Assembly: GCA_020809705.1 (NCBI GenBank)
Contig: CP085828.1
Location: 310,001-374,000, forward strand
Direction of reading: 5' to 3'
Origin: Calonectria ilicicola
Lineage: Eukaryota; Ascomycota; Sordariomycetes; Hypocreales; Nectriaceae
DNA length: 64,000 nucleotides
Below are positions 20,763-35,200 of the stretch, piece by piece. How positions within the stretch are numbered: the first letter of the stretch is position 1; every line of letters begins with the position of its first letter. A program made the position numbers and the translations under genes. Below the pieces are notes generated by a model that saw only the letters and a program-made list of their open reading frames with translations, did not search any database and was not told where the DNA came from.

Positions 20763-23227
20763 TATCCAATTAGAGAAGACCTTTTTTTTTCGTTTATTTT
20801 GATAAAATTAGATGGTGCATGGATTACACAATATACAAAGTGGCCGACAAATTGAAATCTTCTTTGGGGCCGAAAGACAAGGATAAAAGATGATAGATTA
20901 TTTATTTATGATACTAGAATGTAACATTTACTCATACTTACTAAATTCCCAGCCTGTTGAAAATAGCTAAGACGTGATTACAATGGTAATAACTAATTGA
21001 TGCCCGAGGTTCACTCAGAAACTATATCGAGGCCATCACGACAGGCGACAAAAAGTCTCTTCAGCTCGTATAAGACTTTCAGTTCTATCTCTTTGCAAGA
21101 TAACCTTTTATCCCTGGTCACCGTTTTAGATCTTTACACTAGGAAGGAAATTAACTTGCCAAGCTTCACAAGCCATGAAAGCATTTATTCCGCCAAGTTG
21201 CAATTAAAGCCCTGCACAAACAAAGCCTGCCGTATAATGTTCAATGCGTGTGATTACTGGGCTAGCTGATAAACAGCTACTTCTCAATATCAAAATTCAG
21301 AAGTGACATCACCAGAAGAAAGCGGTATTCTTGCCCAATTCTGTGTCCATGCATTTCTTCTTGACGGACAATGATGTCCGTGAAAACGTCTAGGGCCTGA
21401 CCGCAACGCCCCTTCACTATCCAGGAATCCCTGAGCCTGTCAAGCAGGGTTAGATGACGCGTGGATATACCCCAGATCAAGCCCCAATGCCATCCTCGTC
21501 AAAGAAAAAGGAGAAGACGTGGAGTTTACTCATCGCACACGGGGTGCGTGGGGGCGGACAGTTTCCGGGAATCCCACCGGCCTTAAGATGGGTATAAAAG
21601 GAACCAGCTCACTGGATCGTCAACTATATCTGGGATGCGCAAACTATAGGTGGCAGGGTAGCATCGTCAACCCTCCCGGATACAGAAGCAACCGAAGAAC
21701 CGGATTACGACTGCGGCCGTGCACCTGAAACTGTCCGATTCATATCCTTGCCAAGATGCCATCCCCATCTCCTGGATAAACAAACCGGAACCCATGCCCA
21801 TGTTCTCTCACCTTTAACCAGATTGAGAGAGGCCCTGTATCCCTGTAAGGCAGCACTCGCCTGGCCCTGTCTCGCGATTATGTAAAATGGCCACCCCCTG
21901 GGATTTCGTTCCCCCCTGAGGGCGATTGTTCCACAAATCAGACCTGGAGCGCGGATCCAGCCTGGCGGGTTCTACACACGCGGCAATCTGGTTCTCCGTG
22001 AACCGAGATGTGGCGCAATGTAAAGACCAGGATGAGAAGCCATCTAAATATATGCTTATCACTTATAGGCGACGTAATGGAGGGGTGACGCGTTCTTTGC
22101 CGGAGTCATGTCGAGATGCAATCTTCGGAGCTTCGTCTCGCGGGCGCCAGTGTCACATTTGCTTACACGCGTTAGCATCCTGAATCGTATCATCCACGCA
22201 AACATTGGCCTAATTGTCCTTCGGAGCCATCATTGCCCGAGTCAGCATGGAACAAATCACATGCTTAGATGTTCTTGATTTGTCTTTATGACAATGGACT
22301 CAGCCAAACCACCTCGGTGCTTGTCGTGCCCAGATTGGAAATGCCGAGCCACTGATCCTACCAGATTTCTAAGCCATCACATGCAACATCTCTGAGGATT
22401 ATTCCACGAAAGATAGGGACTTGGACCTCTTGCGAGAATCTGTGAAGTTCATCGCCAGACCTGAATCCCGTTCGTCAGCTACGCCTATCGAAGGAAAGCC
22501 CATAAGTTCAGCATACTTTGATAGCGAGAGCTATAAAACCAATTTCAAGTCGACGAACTGCTATCTCTCAAATAAATTTCATCCACTGATCCCATATTTA
22601 AGCTGGTTGTTTCTTTCAGATTTCGCCGGTCGATCAGCAGGTCGTTATAGCAAGGTGTGGGTATGAATAGGATAGGCAATCGTAATGACAGCTGGGCTAT
22701 CTTAAGGTTAGATTGGCAGCATCAATTTCACAAACATCAACAAGAAATTTCTCCCACTATTAGTCTGTGTGATGTTAAAAAAACCCTTCATCTAGGAGAA
22801 ATTGCATTGTTTTACTTCACTTCAATCACATCACAAGCCGAATGAACAGGCACGTTTTTAGAACAATTTGAATTTAGCAACATATTCCGCTTTTTAGACA
22901 GAAAGGTGTGTTGCAAAAGGGGAAAAGTCCATCTCAGTAGTTAAATTGACTAGATACATGCAATTATGGGTAAACATTAGATGATGTAAACTGGCCGTTT
23001 TACAGGCTCAAGAGAGTGTTGGGGTCCCCAAACGAACCCATACATGATAATGCACGACACCTACAAAACTCTGTTGAGAGTTTTGTTTTTTCTCTTCAAC
23101 AAGATGGATATCCAATCTAACAGTTGATTTTGGTAAAACAAGAAAAAGCAACGCTGCCGCATGAAAAAGACAACAAAAATTTAACAGACTAGGTTTTTTT
23201 TTGTAATGCAAAGACGCATGGCAGATC
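20763..23227. other. Intergenic between thioesterase-like gene and giant gene
   Basis: No supported gene in about 2.5 kb. A minus-strand frame at 21277-21480 contains a stretch with the spacing of one tetratricopeptide repeat (DRLRDSWIVKGRCGQALDVF) and may be a relic. A TATAAAAG sequence near 21592 has no convincing start codon after it. The last 300 bases are the 3' flank of the giant minus-strand gene; no AATAAA is seen there on that strand. Confidence 0.45.
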
Positions 23228-26200
23228 TTAGGCACAGATACCAAGGAGACAGAGACAGAGTCCGAGGGCCGAGCAGAGGATGCCACAGTCAGCCTTGGTA
23301 GCGCAGGTTCGGGACTTGCAGAGACCGCTTGAGCACACTTCGTTGCTACCACACTGTGAGGTGGCCGTGCAGGCGGCGCACAATCCGCTAATACATGTCT
23401 GACCACCAGTACACTGGGATTCTGATGTGCAAGCGCCACAGGTGCCTGTAAGGGAACCGACAGGTATAGTGCACACTTGTCCAGTAGTGCATGGTGCAGT
23501 TGCTGAGCAGCCAACACAGCGACCTGCTACGCAGACCTTGCCGCCACTGCATGCCGAGTTGGATGTACATCCAGCCTGGCATATTCCGCTGTTGCACACG
23601 GAACTGGCCGTGATGGCGCTGCACTGGGCGTCCGTAGTACATGTCGTACAGGTGCTGGTAAGGCCACAAATCTGGCCAGTCGGGCATTGTGAGCCAGACG
23701 TACACGTTGTGCAAAGTCCGGATGTGCAGACGAGACCGCCAGTACAGCTAGTCGAGGTACAGGCAGTAACACATTGACCGAGGGCGTTGCATGCGTAGCC
23801 AGTGCCACACTGCGCGCTTGTTGTGCATATTCCGCACGTTCCAGACACGCAAGCCTGTCCAGATGTGCAGTCGGTGTTCAGTGTGCAAGACGTGCAGTGT
23901 CCAGATATACAGGCGAGACCGGAGCTACAGGCTGAGTTTGAAGTACAGCCAGCACTGCAGACGCCGCTATTGCAGACGTTGCTGGCCGTGATGCTGCTAC
24001 ACTGGGTGTCGGACGTGCAGGTTTGGCACACTCCGCTGGAGCAGACCTGTCCAGCATTGCACTGGCTGGCTGATGTACAGGCAACACAGTGACCCGATAC
24101 ACAGGCTTGGCCACCAGAGCATCCGGAATTGGAGAGACATCCAGCACCGCAAATACCGCTGTTGCACACTTGCCCGAGAACTGCAAGCGAACACTGCGTG
24201 TCGGTTGTACAGGCGCCACAGCTTCCACCGGAACAGACCTGGCCAGTGGCACACTGAGCAGTCAAGGTACAGGGGCTGCAGTGGCCAGCCAAGCAAACCT
24301 GGCCGCTGCTGCAGTCTGTGTTTGCAGAGCAGGCTGGGATACAGAGGCCGCTGCTGCAGACATTTCCAGTGCCACACTGCGCATCAAGAGTACAGGCACC
24401 ACAGGCGCCCAGCGCGCAAACCTGGTTGGTCGCACACTGGGCTGTGGTGGTGCAGAGCGTGCAGCGGCCGCTGACACAGACTTGGCCATTGGTACAGGCT
24501 GAGTTGGAAGTACAGCCGGCAACGCAAAGACCGCTGTTGCAAATCTGTCCCGATGGACACTGGGTATCGAGCGTACACGATCCACAAGATCCAGAGGAGC
24601 AGATTTGGCCGGTGCTACACTGAGAGGCTGATGTGCAGGGAATACACAAGCCAGCCGAGCAGATTTGACCATTGCTGCAGCTAGCATTGGATGTGCAAGC
24701 AGCGATACAGACACCGCTGCTGCAAACCTGGCTGGAGGAGCACTGAGAGTTGGTCGTGCAGGCGCTGCATGTGCCGGACAGACACACCTGGCCAGTGTTG
24801 CACTGGGAGGTGGACGAACATGTGGTGCAGTGGCCAGCCGAGCAGATTTGGCCAGCGCTACAGTCGTTGTTGGTTCCGCACGCGAGGACGCAGGATCCGC
24901 CGTTGCAGACGTATCCAGCGGAACACTGGGAGTCCAGACTGCACGCTGAGCACACGCCGTTGAGACAGATCTGGCCGGTGCGGCATTGAGAGCTTCGAGC
25001 ACAGTTTGTACATAGACCGAGGAGAGAGCAAACCCTACCGCCACCACAAGCATTGCCGCTAGTGTCGAGAGGATTACATGTTGTAGCGCACAGTCCAGTG
25101 GTGAGATCACAGCCCTGGGTGCTGAGACACTGCGAGCTTAGCGTACAGGCACCGCATGCGCCCGAGAGACAGACCTGGCCTGAATTACACTGACTGTTGG
25201 TTGTGCAAGCGCCACAGATGCCGCCCGTGATGCAGACTTGGCCGTTGGAACACTGCGAGTTTGTCGAGCATCCAGTGAAGCAGAGGCCGCCGCTGCAGAC
25301 CATTCCAGTGCCGCAGTCCGAATTTTGCGTGCAAGAGCCGCAAGCACCGTTGACACAAACCTGGCCAGCGGTGCACTGAGTGGAAGCAGTGCATGCAGCG
25401 CAGCGACCGGTGGCCAAGCAGATTTGACCGTTGCTGCAGCCGGCGTTGGAGGTACAGGTAGCCACACAAGCGCCGTTGGAGCAGTACTGGCCAACACCTA
25501 GGTTGCACTGTAAATCGTTGGCACACGCGCCGCAAGCACCAAGCACACAGGCTTGGCCGGTACCGCAATCGGTGTTTGTCGTACAGGCGATGCAAAGCCC
25601 GCTCTTGCAGACCTTGCCGCCACTGCAGGCCGCGTTGGAGGTGCAGCCGGCTTGGCACACGCCGCTGGCGCAGACGAGACCATTGCCGCCGCACTGGGTG
25701 CTGAGGGTGCAAGCACCGCAGGCGCCGAGAGTACAAACCTGTCCAGTGCTGCAGTCCGTGTTGGTGCTGCAGGGAACACAGTAGCCGGCCTGGCAGACCT
25801 GACCCAGAGAACAGGAGGCGCTCGAGGCACAGGCGGGAATACACAGGCCACTGCTGCAAACATAGCCGCTGGAGCACTGAGCGCTGGCTGTGCAGGCGCC
25901 GCATGCCCCAGACACACAGGCCTGACCGGTGGAACACTGAGAGGTGTCGGTACAAGCCACACAGTGGCCCGACTGGCAGATCTGACCACTGCTGCAGCTC
26001 AGGGCTGACGTACAGCCGGCCTGGCAGCGACGAGAAACACAGACCTGGCCAGCTATTGTGCAGTCAGTGTCAACATTACATCCTTGGCAGACGCCTGCGC
26101 TGCAAATTTGTCCAGTCGTGCACTGGGAGGCACCTGTACAGGCTGTGCAGATTCCACCCACGCAAGCTTGACCCGTAGAACATGCCGAGTTGGACAAGCA

Positions 26201-29200
26201 AGCGGCCTGGCAGATGCCGCTAGCGCACACATTGCCGAGACCACACTGGAGGTTGTTTGTGCAAGGGCCGCATGCACCCGAAATACAGGCCTGGCCAGTA
26301 GCGCAGTCCGTGTTGAGAAGGCAAGCAGTGCATCGTCCAGTTGCCGCGCAAACCTGACCTCCAGTACACTGAGTGCTGGATGTGCAAGCAGCCTGGCAAG
26401 AACCGGATATACAGACCTGACCAGTGCTGCACTGACCGTCGAGAACACAGGCTGTGCAGAGGCCAGCGAGACAGGCCTGGCCAGCGTTGCACTGGGAGTT
26501 GCTTGTGCAGCCGGCACAGACACCTAGAATACAGGCCTGGCCGCCGCTGCAGGCTGCGTTGGATGTACATGCGGGAACGCAGATGCCCAGTGTGCATACA
26601 TTTCCAGTACCGCAGTCGGAATTCTGGGAGCAGATGCCGCACTGGCCAGCCTTACAGGCCTGTCCTGTAGGACACTGCGAGATGTCGGTACAGTCGCCGC
26701 AGACGCCGCTGAGACAGACTGATCCGCCGCCGCACTGGGCGCTAGCGGTACAGGCACTGCAAGCACCGGAAAGACAGACCTCGCCGCTGGGACATTGCGA
26801 GGATAGGATGCATGCGCGGCAAAGGCCGCTCTGACAGACGAGACCATTGGCGCAAGGGTTGGTGGTAGAGCAGGATGGCGTAGAGCTAACCACACAGAGG
26901 CCGTTCTGACAGGCCATGCCGGCACCGCACTGGGTATCAAGGACACAGTTTGTGCAAACACCAGCCGGGCAGATCTGGCCGGTGGCACACTGGGCTGAGG
27001 TAAGGCATAGAGGGAGAAGGTTGGGAACACAGTTGCCGAGTTGACAGACTTGGCCCGAAGTACACTGCGAGGTTGAAGTACACGACACGGCTGGACTGTT
27101 GATGCAGAGACCAGCGGTACAGACCTGTCCAGTGGCGCACGAAGTAGCCGTGCAAGCGTTGGTGCAGGAGCCGACCTGGCAGACACGCCCAGTATTGCAG
27201 CCCGAGCTTGTGCGGCATCCAGCAACGCAAGAACCAAACTGGCAGATATTTTCAGAACCGCAGTCGGTATCAAGTATGCACTGAGCGGGTTGCACCACAC
27301 ATTTTCCGTTGGTGCAAACCTGGCCGGTGGTACAGTCGGCGTTGGCCGTGCAGGAAGCAGGGCCATTGTAGAGACAGAGTCCTGCATTGCAGACGCAGAG
27401 ACCGATCAGACAGAGGTTAGTGTCCAGTAGCTTTCCTAGACAGTCTCCGGAGCTGGAACACGTTGTGGTTGGCGTAGTGCATGTTCCGCTCTGGCAGACC
27501 TGGCCTGCCGTCGTACAATCGGCATTGCTGGCACACGTAGGAAGCGTTGAGCCTCCAAGGGTACAAACGCCGTTGACGCAAAGACATAGACCGGGGAGTA
27601 CACAAAGGTTAACGCCAAGGAGACAGTCAGTTGATACAGAGCAGGTCTTCTGAGTGACACAAGCGCCGCTCTGGCAAACTTGACCAGTCGGGCAACCAGT
27701 ATCTGTTGTGCATTGAACAACGTTGGCCGAAAGCGTACATTGCCCGGATGAACATGTACAGAGACCAAGGGTGCAAAGGCCAACTCCGAGTAGACAATCA
27801 CTTGCCGTGTTACATGATACTGTAGACACGCTAGCTGTGCAGAGACCCACGATACAAGTTTGGCCTGAGCCGCACTGAGAGTTGGAGGTACAAGTCAGGG
27901 TGCGTGGCGCGCAGATGCCTAGGGAACAGAAGTGATCGCTGGCGCACTGGGAATCGGTGGTACAGGCCACAGGGGCGGGCGTCGTGCACAGGCCGAGGGT
28001 GCAGACCTGGCCAGTGGGACAAGGGCTCGAGGTGCTGCACAACTTGAGAGTTGACACGCAAAGGCCGGAGAGACAAATCTCGCTGTTAGTGCTGTTGCAG
28101 TTGGCATCTGAGACGCATCCGAGGACAGCCTTGGGGAGACACACGCCACCCTGACACTGCTCTGATGAGCTACAGTCGCTGCTTGTCGAGCATGTAAAGA
28201 GGCCACTGGGGAGACAGACGCCGCCGCTGCAGGTCTGGTTGGAGGCGCAGCCTGTTGAGCTTGTGCATGTAGTGAGGATCTGCGGGAAGCACACCCCGTT
28301 ATCGCAGGTAAGTCCCGAGCCACACTGGGAGCTGGACGTGCAGCCGGAGAAGCTCGCGGGGAGACAGAGCCCGGCCCTGCAGACGTTGCTGGTACCGCAG
28401 TCGCTGTCGACGGAGCAGAGCAGCGTGGAGGGCACACACAAGTCGCCCTGGCAAGAATTGCCAGTTCGGCAGTCGGAATTGGCTGTGCATGCACTGAGCA
28501 ATCCTGGTAGACAGTAGCCCAGTCTGCAGACCAGACCGGCGGCACAGGTATTGCCCGTTCCGCAGGCCGGCAGGACCGCAGGAATACACACGCCGCTCGC
28601 GCAGGTTTGGGTTTGCGCACACCCTGTAGTGCCGCTGCATGTAGCCAGCGACGAGGGAACGCACACACCGGAGATGCAACTCTGGCCGCTGCTGCAATCG
28701 GTAGCAGTCTGGCAGGTAGGGAGAAGCTGAGGGATACAAATACCGCCAACGCATGATTGGCCACTGCCGCACGTAGAGTCCGTGGTGCAAGATGTGATGG
28801 TTCTGGGGATACAGTAGCCGAGTCGGCAGACCTGGCTGACGGCGCAGTTTGAATCCGCAGTGCAGCTGGGCAGCACGCTAGGGAGACAGACGCCAGACAC
28901 ACAGGTCTGAACAGCGCCGCAGCCACTGGAGCCGCTGCATGTGGCGAGGGCGCTAGGGAGACAGGTGCCGGAAATACAGCTCTGACCAGTGCCGCAATCC
29001 GACGCCTTGGTGCAGGTAGGGAATACAGTGGGGAGGCACAGGCCCGCAGTGCAGGTCTGGCCTGTTGAGCAGCTGGAGCTGTCAGCGCACGCAATCGACA
29101 CGCGCGGAATGCACACGCCGAGCCTGCACACAGCCGTGTTGTCGCACTGCGAATCCGCCGTGCAAGCCGCCAGGACGCTGGGGAGGCAGACGCCGCCCGT

Positions 29201-32200
29201 GCAGGCCTGGCCGGTTGCGCAGTTGGCGCTGGTGGTGCAACTAGTGAATGTACTTGGGAGGCAGAGTCCGCCAAGGCAAGTCTGGCTATTACCGCAAGAC
29301 TGGCCCGCCGTACAACTAGGGAAGGTCGTTGGCAGACAAATTCCAAAGGTACACGTCTGGGTGCTGGAGCACTGAGCGTTGGTTGAACAGGTGCTGAGTC
29401 CGTTGGGGATACAGACGCCCAGCCTGCAAGCAGAGCTGGTCCCGCAGTCTGTATCCGCCTTGCAGCTAGGCAAGAGGGAGGGAAGACAAACACCGGACGT
29501 ACACGTCTGTCCGTTACCGCAGCTGGCATTGCTACCGCATGTGACGAGAGTCGACGGGAGACAGGAACCAGACACGCAACTGTTGCCCGAGGTACAGTCT
29601 GCGCTGGTTGTGCAGCCGGGGAACACTGACTGAATGCAAAGTCCGCCAACGCACACCAGGCTGCCGGAGCAGGATGTGCTGCTGCTGCAGAGACTGAGGC
29701 CCTTGGGGATACAAGCGCCGAGCCTGCACACTTGGCTAGATCCGCACTGGGAATCAGTCGAGCATGAGGCTAGGCTGCTGGGGAGACAGACCCCAGCGGT
29801 GCTGCAAGTCTGCCCAGAAGCGCAAGGCGTGCTTGTGCTGCATGTGGGCAGAGAAACCGGGAGACAGATGCCGCCCGAGCAGACATTGCCGGAGGAACAA
29901 TCCGTGTTCTGCTGGCAAGGAGGGAAGATTTGAGGCACGCAGAGGCCTGCCGTACAAGACTGGCCACTGGCGCATGACGCGCTTGATTGGCAGACGCTGA
30001 GGGTTTGTGGGATACAAACTCCAAGTCTGCACACGCTGCTGCTACCGCAGTTCGAGTCCACGGTGCAGGTGGGGAGAGTAGAGGGAACGCAGAGGCCTGA
30101 CACACAGTTGCTGCCGCTAGCACATGGGTTGCTGGTGCTGCATGTAGGGAAGACGTTGGGCAAGCAAGTACCAGATTGGCAGAGCTGGCTGGAGGCGCAA
30201 TCGCTGTTTTGTGTGCAAGGTGGGTATAGTTGAGGGACGCAGATGCCAGCCGCGCACGCTTGGCCAGTAGAGCATCCGGATCCCGTAGAAGTATCACAGA
30301 GAATAGAGACTGTGGGTAGACATGTGCCCAATCGACAGACCTGACCAGTGCCACAAGCAGAATCTGTAGTGCAAGATGGGAGGTAGCTCGGCAGACAGAC
30401 ACCATTGTTGCATGTAAGTCCAGTTGAGCAGGGCGAGCTAGCGCTACAAGTCGGGATAGCATTGGGCAGACAGAGACCAGCCTTGCAAGAGAGACCAGAG
30501 GCACAGTCTGTGTTGGTGGAGCACGGTGGGAATACCTGAGGTAGACATAGGCCTCCCGAGCAGATCTGGTTGGCTCCGCATTGATTGGAACTTGTGCACT
30601 GCGTAAGAGTCTGTGGAATACACAAGTTGAGGCGGCAGACTTGTCCAGAGCCGCAGTCGGATGAGGCCTGGCAAGATTCAAGACCCGATGGGAGACAGAC
30701 GCCAGCGGTACAGTTTTGGCCCGTGGCACAAGAACCGGTCTGGCAGGCTGGTAGCACACTTGGGAGACAGACACCTCCGGCACATGTATTTCCACGACCG
30801 CAGTCGGCGCTTTGAGCACATGGAGGGAAGACTTCTGGAAGACAGAGACCGCCTGTGCAGACTTGTGTAGTGCTGCATTGAGCATTTCCAGAGCACTGGC
30901 TAAGCGTTTCTGGGATACAAAGGCTGAGGCGGCAGACTGAGCCAGTAGCACAATCGGTATCGGTACCACAGGAAGGTAGAGCACTAGGTAAGCAGACTCC
31001 TGAGGCACATTGTTGACCCGTTGAACAATCACCGCTACTCTGGCAGTTCTTAAAGACGGATGGGATACAGACTCCACCCGTGCAAGACTGACCGCTGACA
31101 CAGTCGTTGCTGGTTGAGCAGCCAGGGAAGACTTGTGGGAGACATAGGCCGGCAGTACAGGTCTGACCGGAGCTGCATTGCGAGTTGGTTTGGCAGATGG
31201 CGAGAGTCTTGGGAATACAGAGGCCAAGACGGCAAACCTGGCTGGAGCCACATTCAGGATCAGAGTTGCAAGTTGGCAGATCAGCGGGAAGACAGGCTCC
31301 TGCAACGCATGTTTGCCCGGCGATGCAGGTAGCTGAGCCCTGGCAGCTTGGCAGGATGCTTGGGAGACAGACTCCGTTGTTGCATGTGTAGCCGCTGCCG
31401 CAGTCTGTCGCCGTCGAACATGGTGGGAATAGCTGAGGGACACAGAGTCCGGCGGTACAGTTCTGTCCACTTGCGCAACCTTGGGTATTGAGACACGACG
31501 TGATAAGATCGGGAATACAGTATCCAACACGGCAAACCTGGCTACTGCCACAATCCGTGTCTGTTCCACAAGCCTTGAGGGCAGATGGAACACAAACTCC
31601 GTCAGTACAAATCTGTTCCATACCGCATGTATTGCCACTCTGACAGGCGGGTAGAACGCTTGGCAAGCAGGTGCCGCTGCGGCAGACGGTGCCAGTATCA
31701 CAGTCTGTATTGGTTGAGCACGTAGAGTAGAGTGGTGGGATACAGAGGCCAGCCGCGCACGTGTATCCACCAGTGCAGTCAGTGCTAGTGGTACAAGAAT
31801 TCAATGTTGATGGTAGACAGCGGCCGAGCCTGCATACTTTGCCAGTAGCACAATTCGAGTCAGTTGTGCATGTAGGGAGAACGCTGGGAAGACAGACGCC
31901 AGATGTGCAAGTCTCTCCCGTTGCACAGGTTGTACTCGTGCAGGCTGGCAAGACGTCGGGAAGACAAACTCCAGCTTGGCAAGCTTGTCCAGCAGCGCAG
32001 TTGGCAGTGGTTGTGCAAGGAGGGAAGGCCTCTGCAAGACAGATACCAGCCAGACAGCCCTGGCCACTAGCACACTGCGTATCAGCCGTACATGTGACAA
32101 GGGTCTGAGGAATACAGACTCCGAGCCTGCAAAGCTGCGAGCTGTCGCACTGGGAATCTGCGGTACACGTGGCCAAGACGGATGGAAGACAAACGCCTTC

Positions 32201-35200
32201 TCTGCATGATTGGCCCGTGGTGCAAGATGCGTCCGAGGTACATGTTGGCAGAGTTGAGGGGACGCAGGTGTTGGAAACACAAGACTGGCTGCTACCACAG
32301 TCGGAGGATTGTGTGCATGAGGGGAATAGTGGTGGAGTACAGAGACCGGCCGTGCAGGTGTAGCTGTTGGTACACTGGGCGCTGGTTTGACAGACCGAAA
32401 GTGTTCGAGGAATACAGACCCCAAGCTTACATACCTGGCCGAATGAACATTGCGTATCGGTCTGGCAAGTTGGCAAGACGCTTGGAAGGCAGACGCCCGA
32501 GTTACAAGTTTGCCCGGTGGCGCAAGGAACGCTCGTGCTGCAAGTGGGCAGTACACTGGGCAAGCAGGCGCCTCCGGTACACGACTCGCCATTATTACAG
32601 TCAGAGGTAGCTTCACAGGCGGTATAGACTGCTGGGAGACACATTCCTCCGAGGCAAGCCGCTCCGTTGGTACACTGGCTGCTAGTTGTGCAGGTAGTGA
32701 CGATATCTGGAATACAGTACCCAAGTCTACACACATCGTCTCCAAGACAAGAAGCATCTGTTGTGCACTGGGAAAGTAAAGTCGGGAGACATACTCCGGA
32801 AACACAGGCTTGGTTGGCGCCGCAAGTAGTTGTAGATGTACATGACGATAGGGTATCTGGAAGACAGACACCAGACGTGCATACTTGGCCATCACCACAG
32901 CTTGAGCTGGATTGACAAGGGGGGAAAAGTGAGGGAAGGCAGAGACCACCTAGACAGCTCTGACCAGCGCTGCATTGGTTGTCCGCTGAGCAGACTGCGG
33001 CATTGTTGGGGAGACAGATTCCTAGTCTGCAAACCTGGTCGGCGCCACACTGGGTCTGCGAAGTACACGAAGGCAAGATCGAAGGCAAGCATACTCCGTT
33101 GCTACAAGTCTGAAGAGTACCGCAGTTAGAATCGCTCTGGCAGCTTGTAAGCCCTGCAGGCAAGCAGAGACCTGCTGTGCAGGATTGTCCAGCTGTGCAG
33201 TCGGTTGTAGCTTGGCAAGGAGGGAAAACTTGCGTTACACAGAAGCCGGCAACACAAGTTTGAGTTGAAGTACAATTAGCGTCACCAGTGCAGTCAACAA
33301 AGGTGCGTGGCAAACAGACGCCTACACGGCAGACTTGTGATGAAGTGCAGTCCGTGTCGGCAGAACAGCTTGGAAGAATGCTAGGAACACAGACTTCGTT
33401 TGTACACGTTTGAGATGTGGGACAAGCTTGTCCTGGACCGCAAGCAGAGAGAACATTGGGGAGACATGTGCCAGACAAGCAAGTTTCGCCAGTGTCGCAT
33501 TGGCTTGATGTTGTACAGGTCGGGAATACTGTAGGCAAGCAGAATCCTTCAGTGCAAGTCTGACCCGTGCCACAAGGCGAAGTTGAGCTGCAACTGTTAA
33601 GAACCGGTGGGAGACAGACGTTGAGTCTACAAACCCCGCCATCACTGCACTGGGAGTCGGTTGTGCAGCTATTAAGGAGACTTGGGAGACACACGCCGCT
33701 GTTGCAGGTTTGACCGGTTGGGCATGTGCCACTGTTGCATGCGCCGATAAAGTTGGGCAGACATACACCGGCTGTGCAAGTGTTGCCTTGTCCACAATCA
33801 GCAGCCGTTGAGCAAGCCCCAAAGACGTTTGGTACACAAAGACCAACAGCGCAAGTCTCGTTGGCCGAGCAAGATTGGCTGGTGGTACAGCTGCTAAGGT
33901 CGCGTGGAAGACAGACGCCGAGTCTGCACACCTGGGTGCCGGCACATTGGGAGTCGGCCGAGCACGAAGGCAGGAAGCTGGGAAAACAAACACCGTTGGC
34001 ACACTTGGATCCAGTACCGCAGGCGGCATCATTGGTACACTGCTCAACAATGTCAGGCAAGCAGGTACCGGAAGCGCACACTTGACTGGTTGCACAATCG
34101 GCGGTTGTAGTACAGGCAGGGAAGACTGTAGGCAGACAGAGACCGGCTGTGCATGTCTGGCCAGTGAGACAGGTTGTGCCCGAGTCACAGTTGACCAGAT
34201 TGGTGGGTAGACAGAGACCGAGTCTGCACACCTGTTGGTTGCCACATTGAGCGTCAATGGAGCAGCTGGGCAGGACTGACGGAAGACAGAGACCCGCCAC
34301 ACAGTTTTGTCCTGTGGAACATTGGCTGGAGGTAGAGCAAGTAGGGAGGGTATTCGGAAGACAGACATTGTTTGTACAAGTCTGACCTGTAGCACAGTTG
34401 GCTGTGCTTGTGCATGGCGGGAAGATTGTCGGCAAGCAGATACCGGCAGTGCATGTCTGCTGAGTACCGCATCCAGCATTGTTGGTACACTGAGTAAGAG
34501 TCTGCGGGATACAAACTCCTAGACGGCATACTTGGCCCGTGGCGCAGCTAGCATCCGTTGAACAGGTGCCGAGGCCGCTCGGAAGACAGACACCAGATGT
34601 GCAAGATTGACCAGTGGCACAAGTAGACGAGTCAACACATCCTGCAATGCCTATCGGGAGACAAAGACCGCCGGTACAGGACTGCCCGCTGGCACACTGC
34701 GACGATGCCTGGCAAGGAGAGAAGACCTCGGGTAGGCACAGGCCTCCTGTGCAAACCTGGGTCGATCCGCAGTCGGTGTTTTGAGAGCAGGTCGCAAGAA
34801 CGCGAGGTATGCAGACACCAAGTCGACAGGCTTGATCACTGCGACATTGAGAGTCCGCTGTACAAGTGTCCAGGCCAGATGGTAGACAAACGCCTGATGT
34901 ACAGGTCTGGCCTGCACCGCAAGTGTTGCTTGATGCGCAAGAGGGTAAGATTCCTGGAAGGCAGACGCCGCTTGTGCAAACCGCACCGGAATCGCAGTTT
35001 GCGGATGTCTGGCAAGGAGGGAAGACTTCAGGCAGACAGACGCCGGCAGTACAGACTTGGTTGACACCACACTGGGCATCCAAAGTACAGGTAGACAGGT
35101 CTTTGGGAACACAGACACCCAGGCGACAGACAGATTCGGTTGAGCAAGCGCTGTCAGACGAGCACAGGGGTAGTGATCCTGGCAAACAGACGCCACCAGT

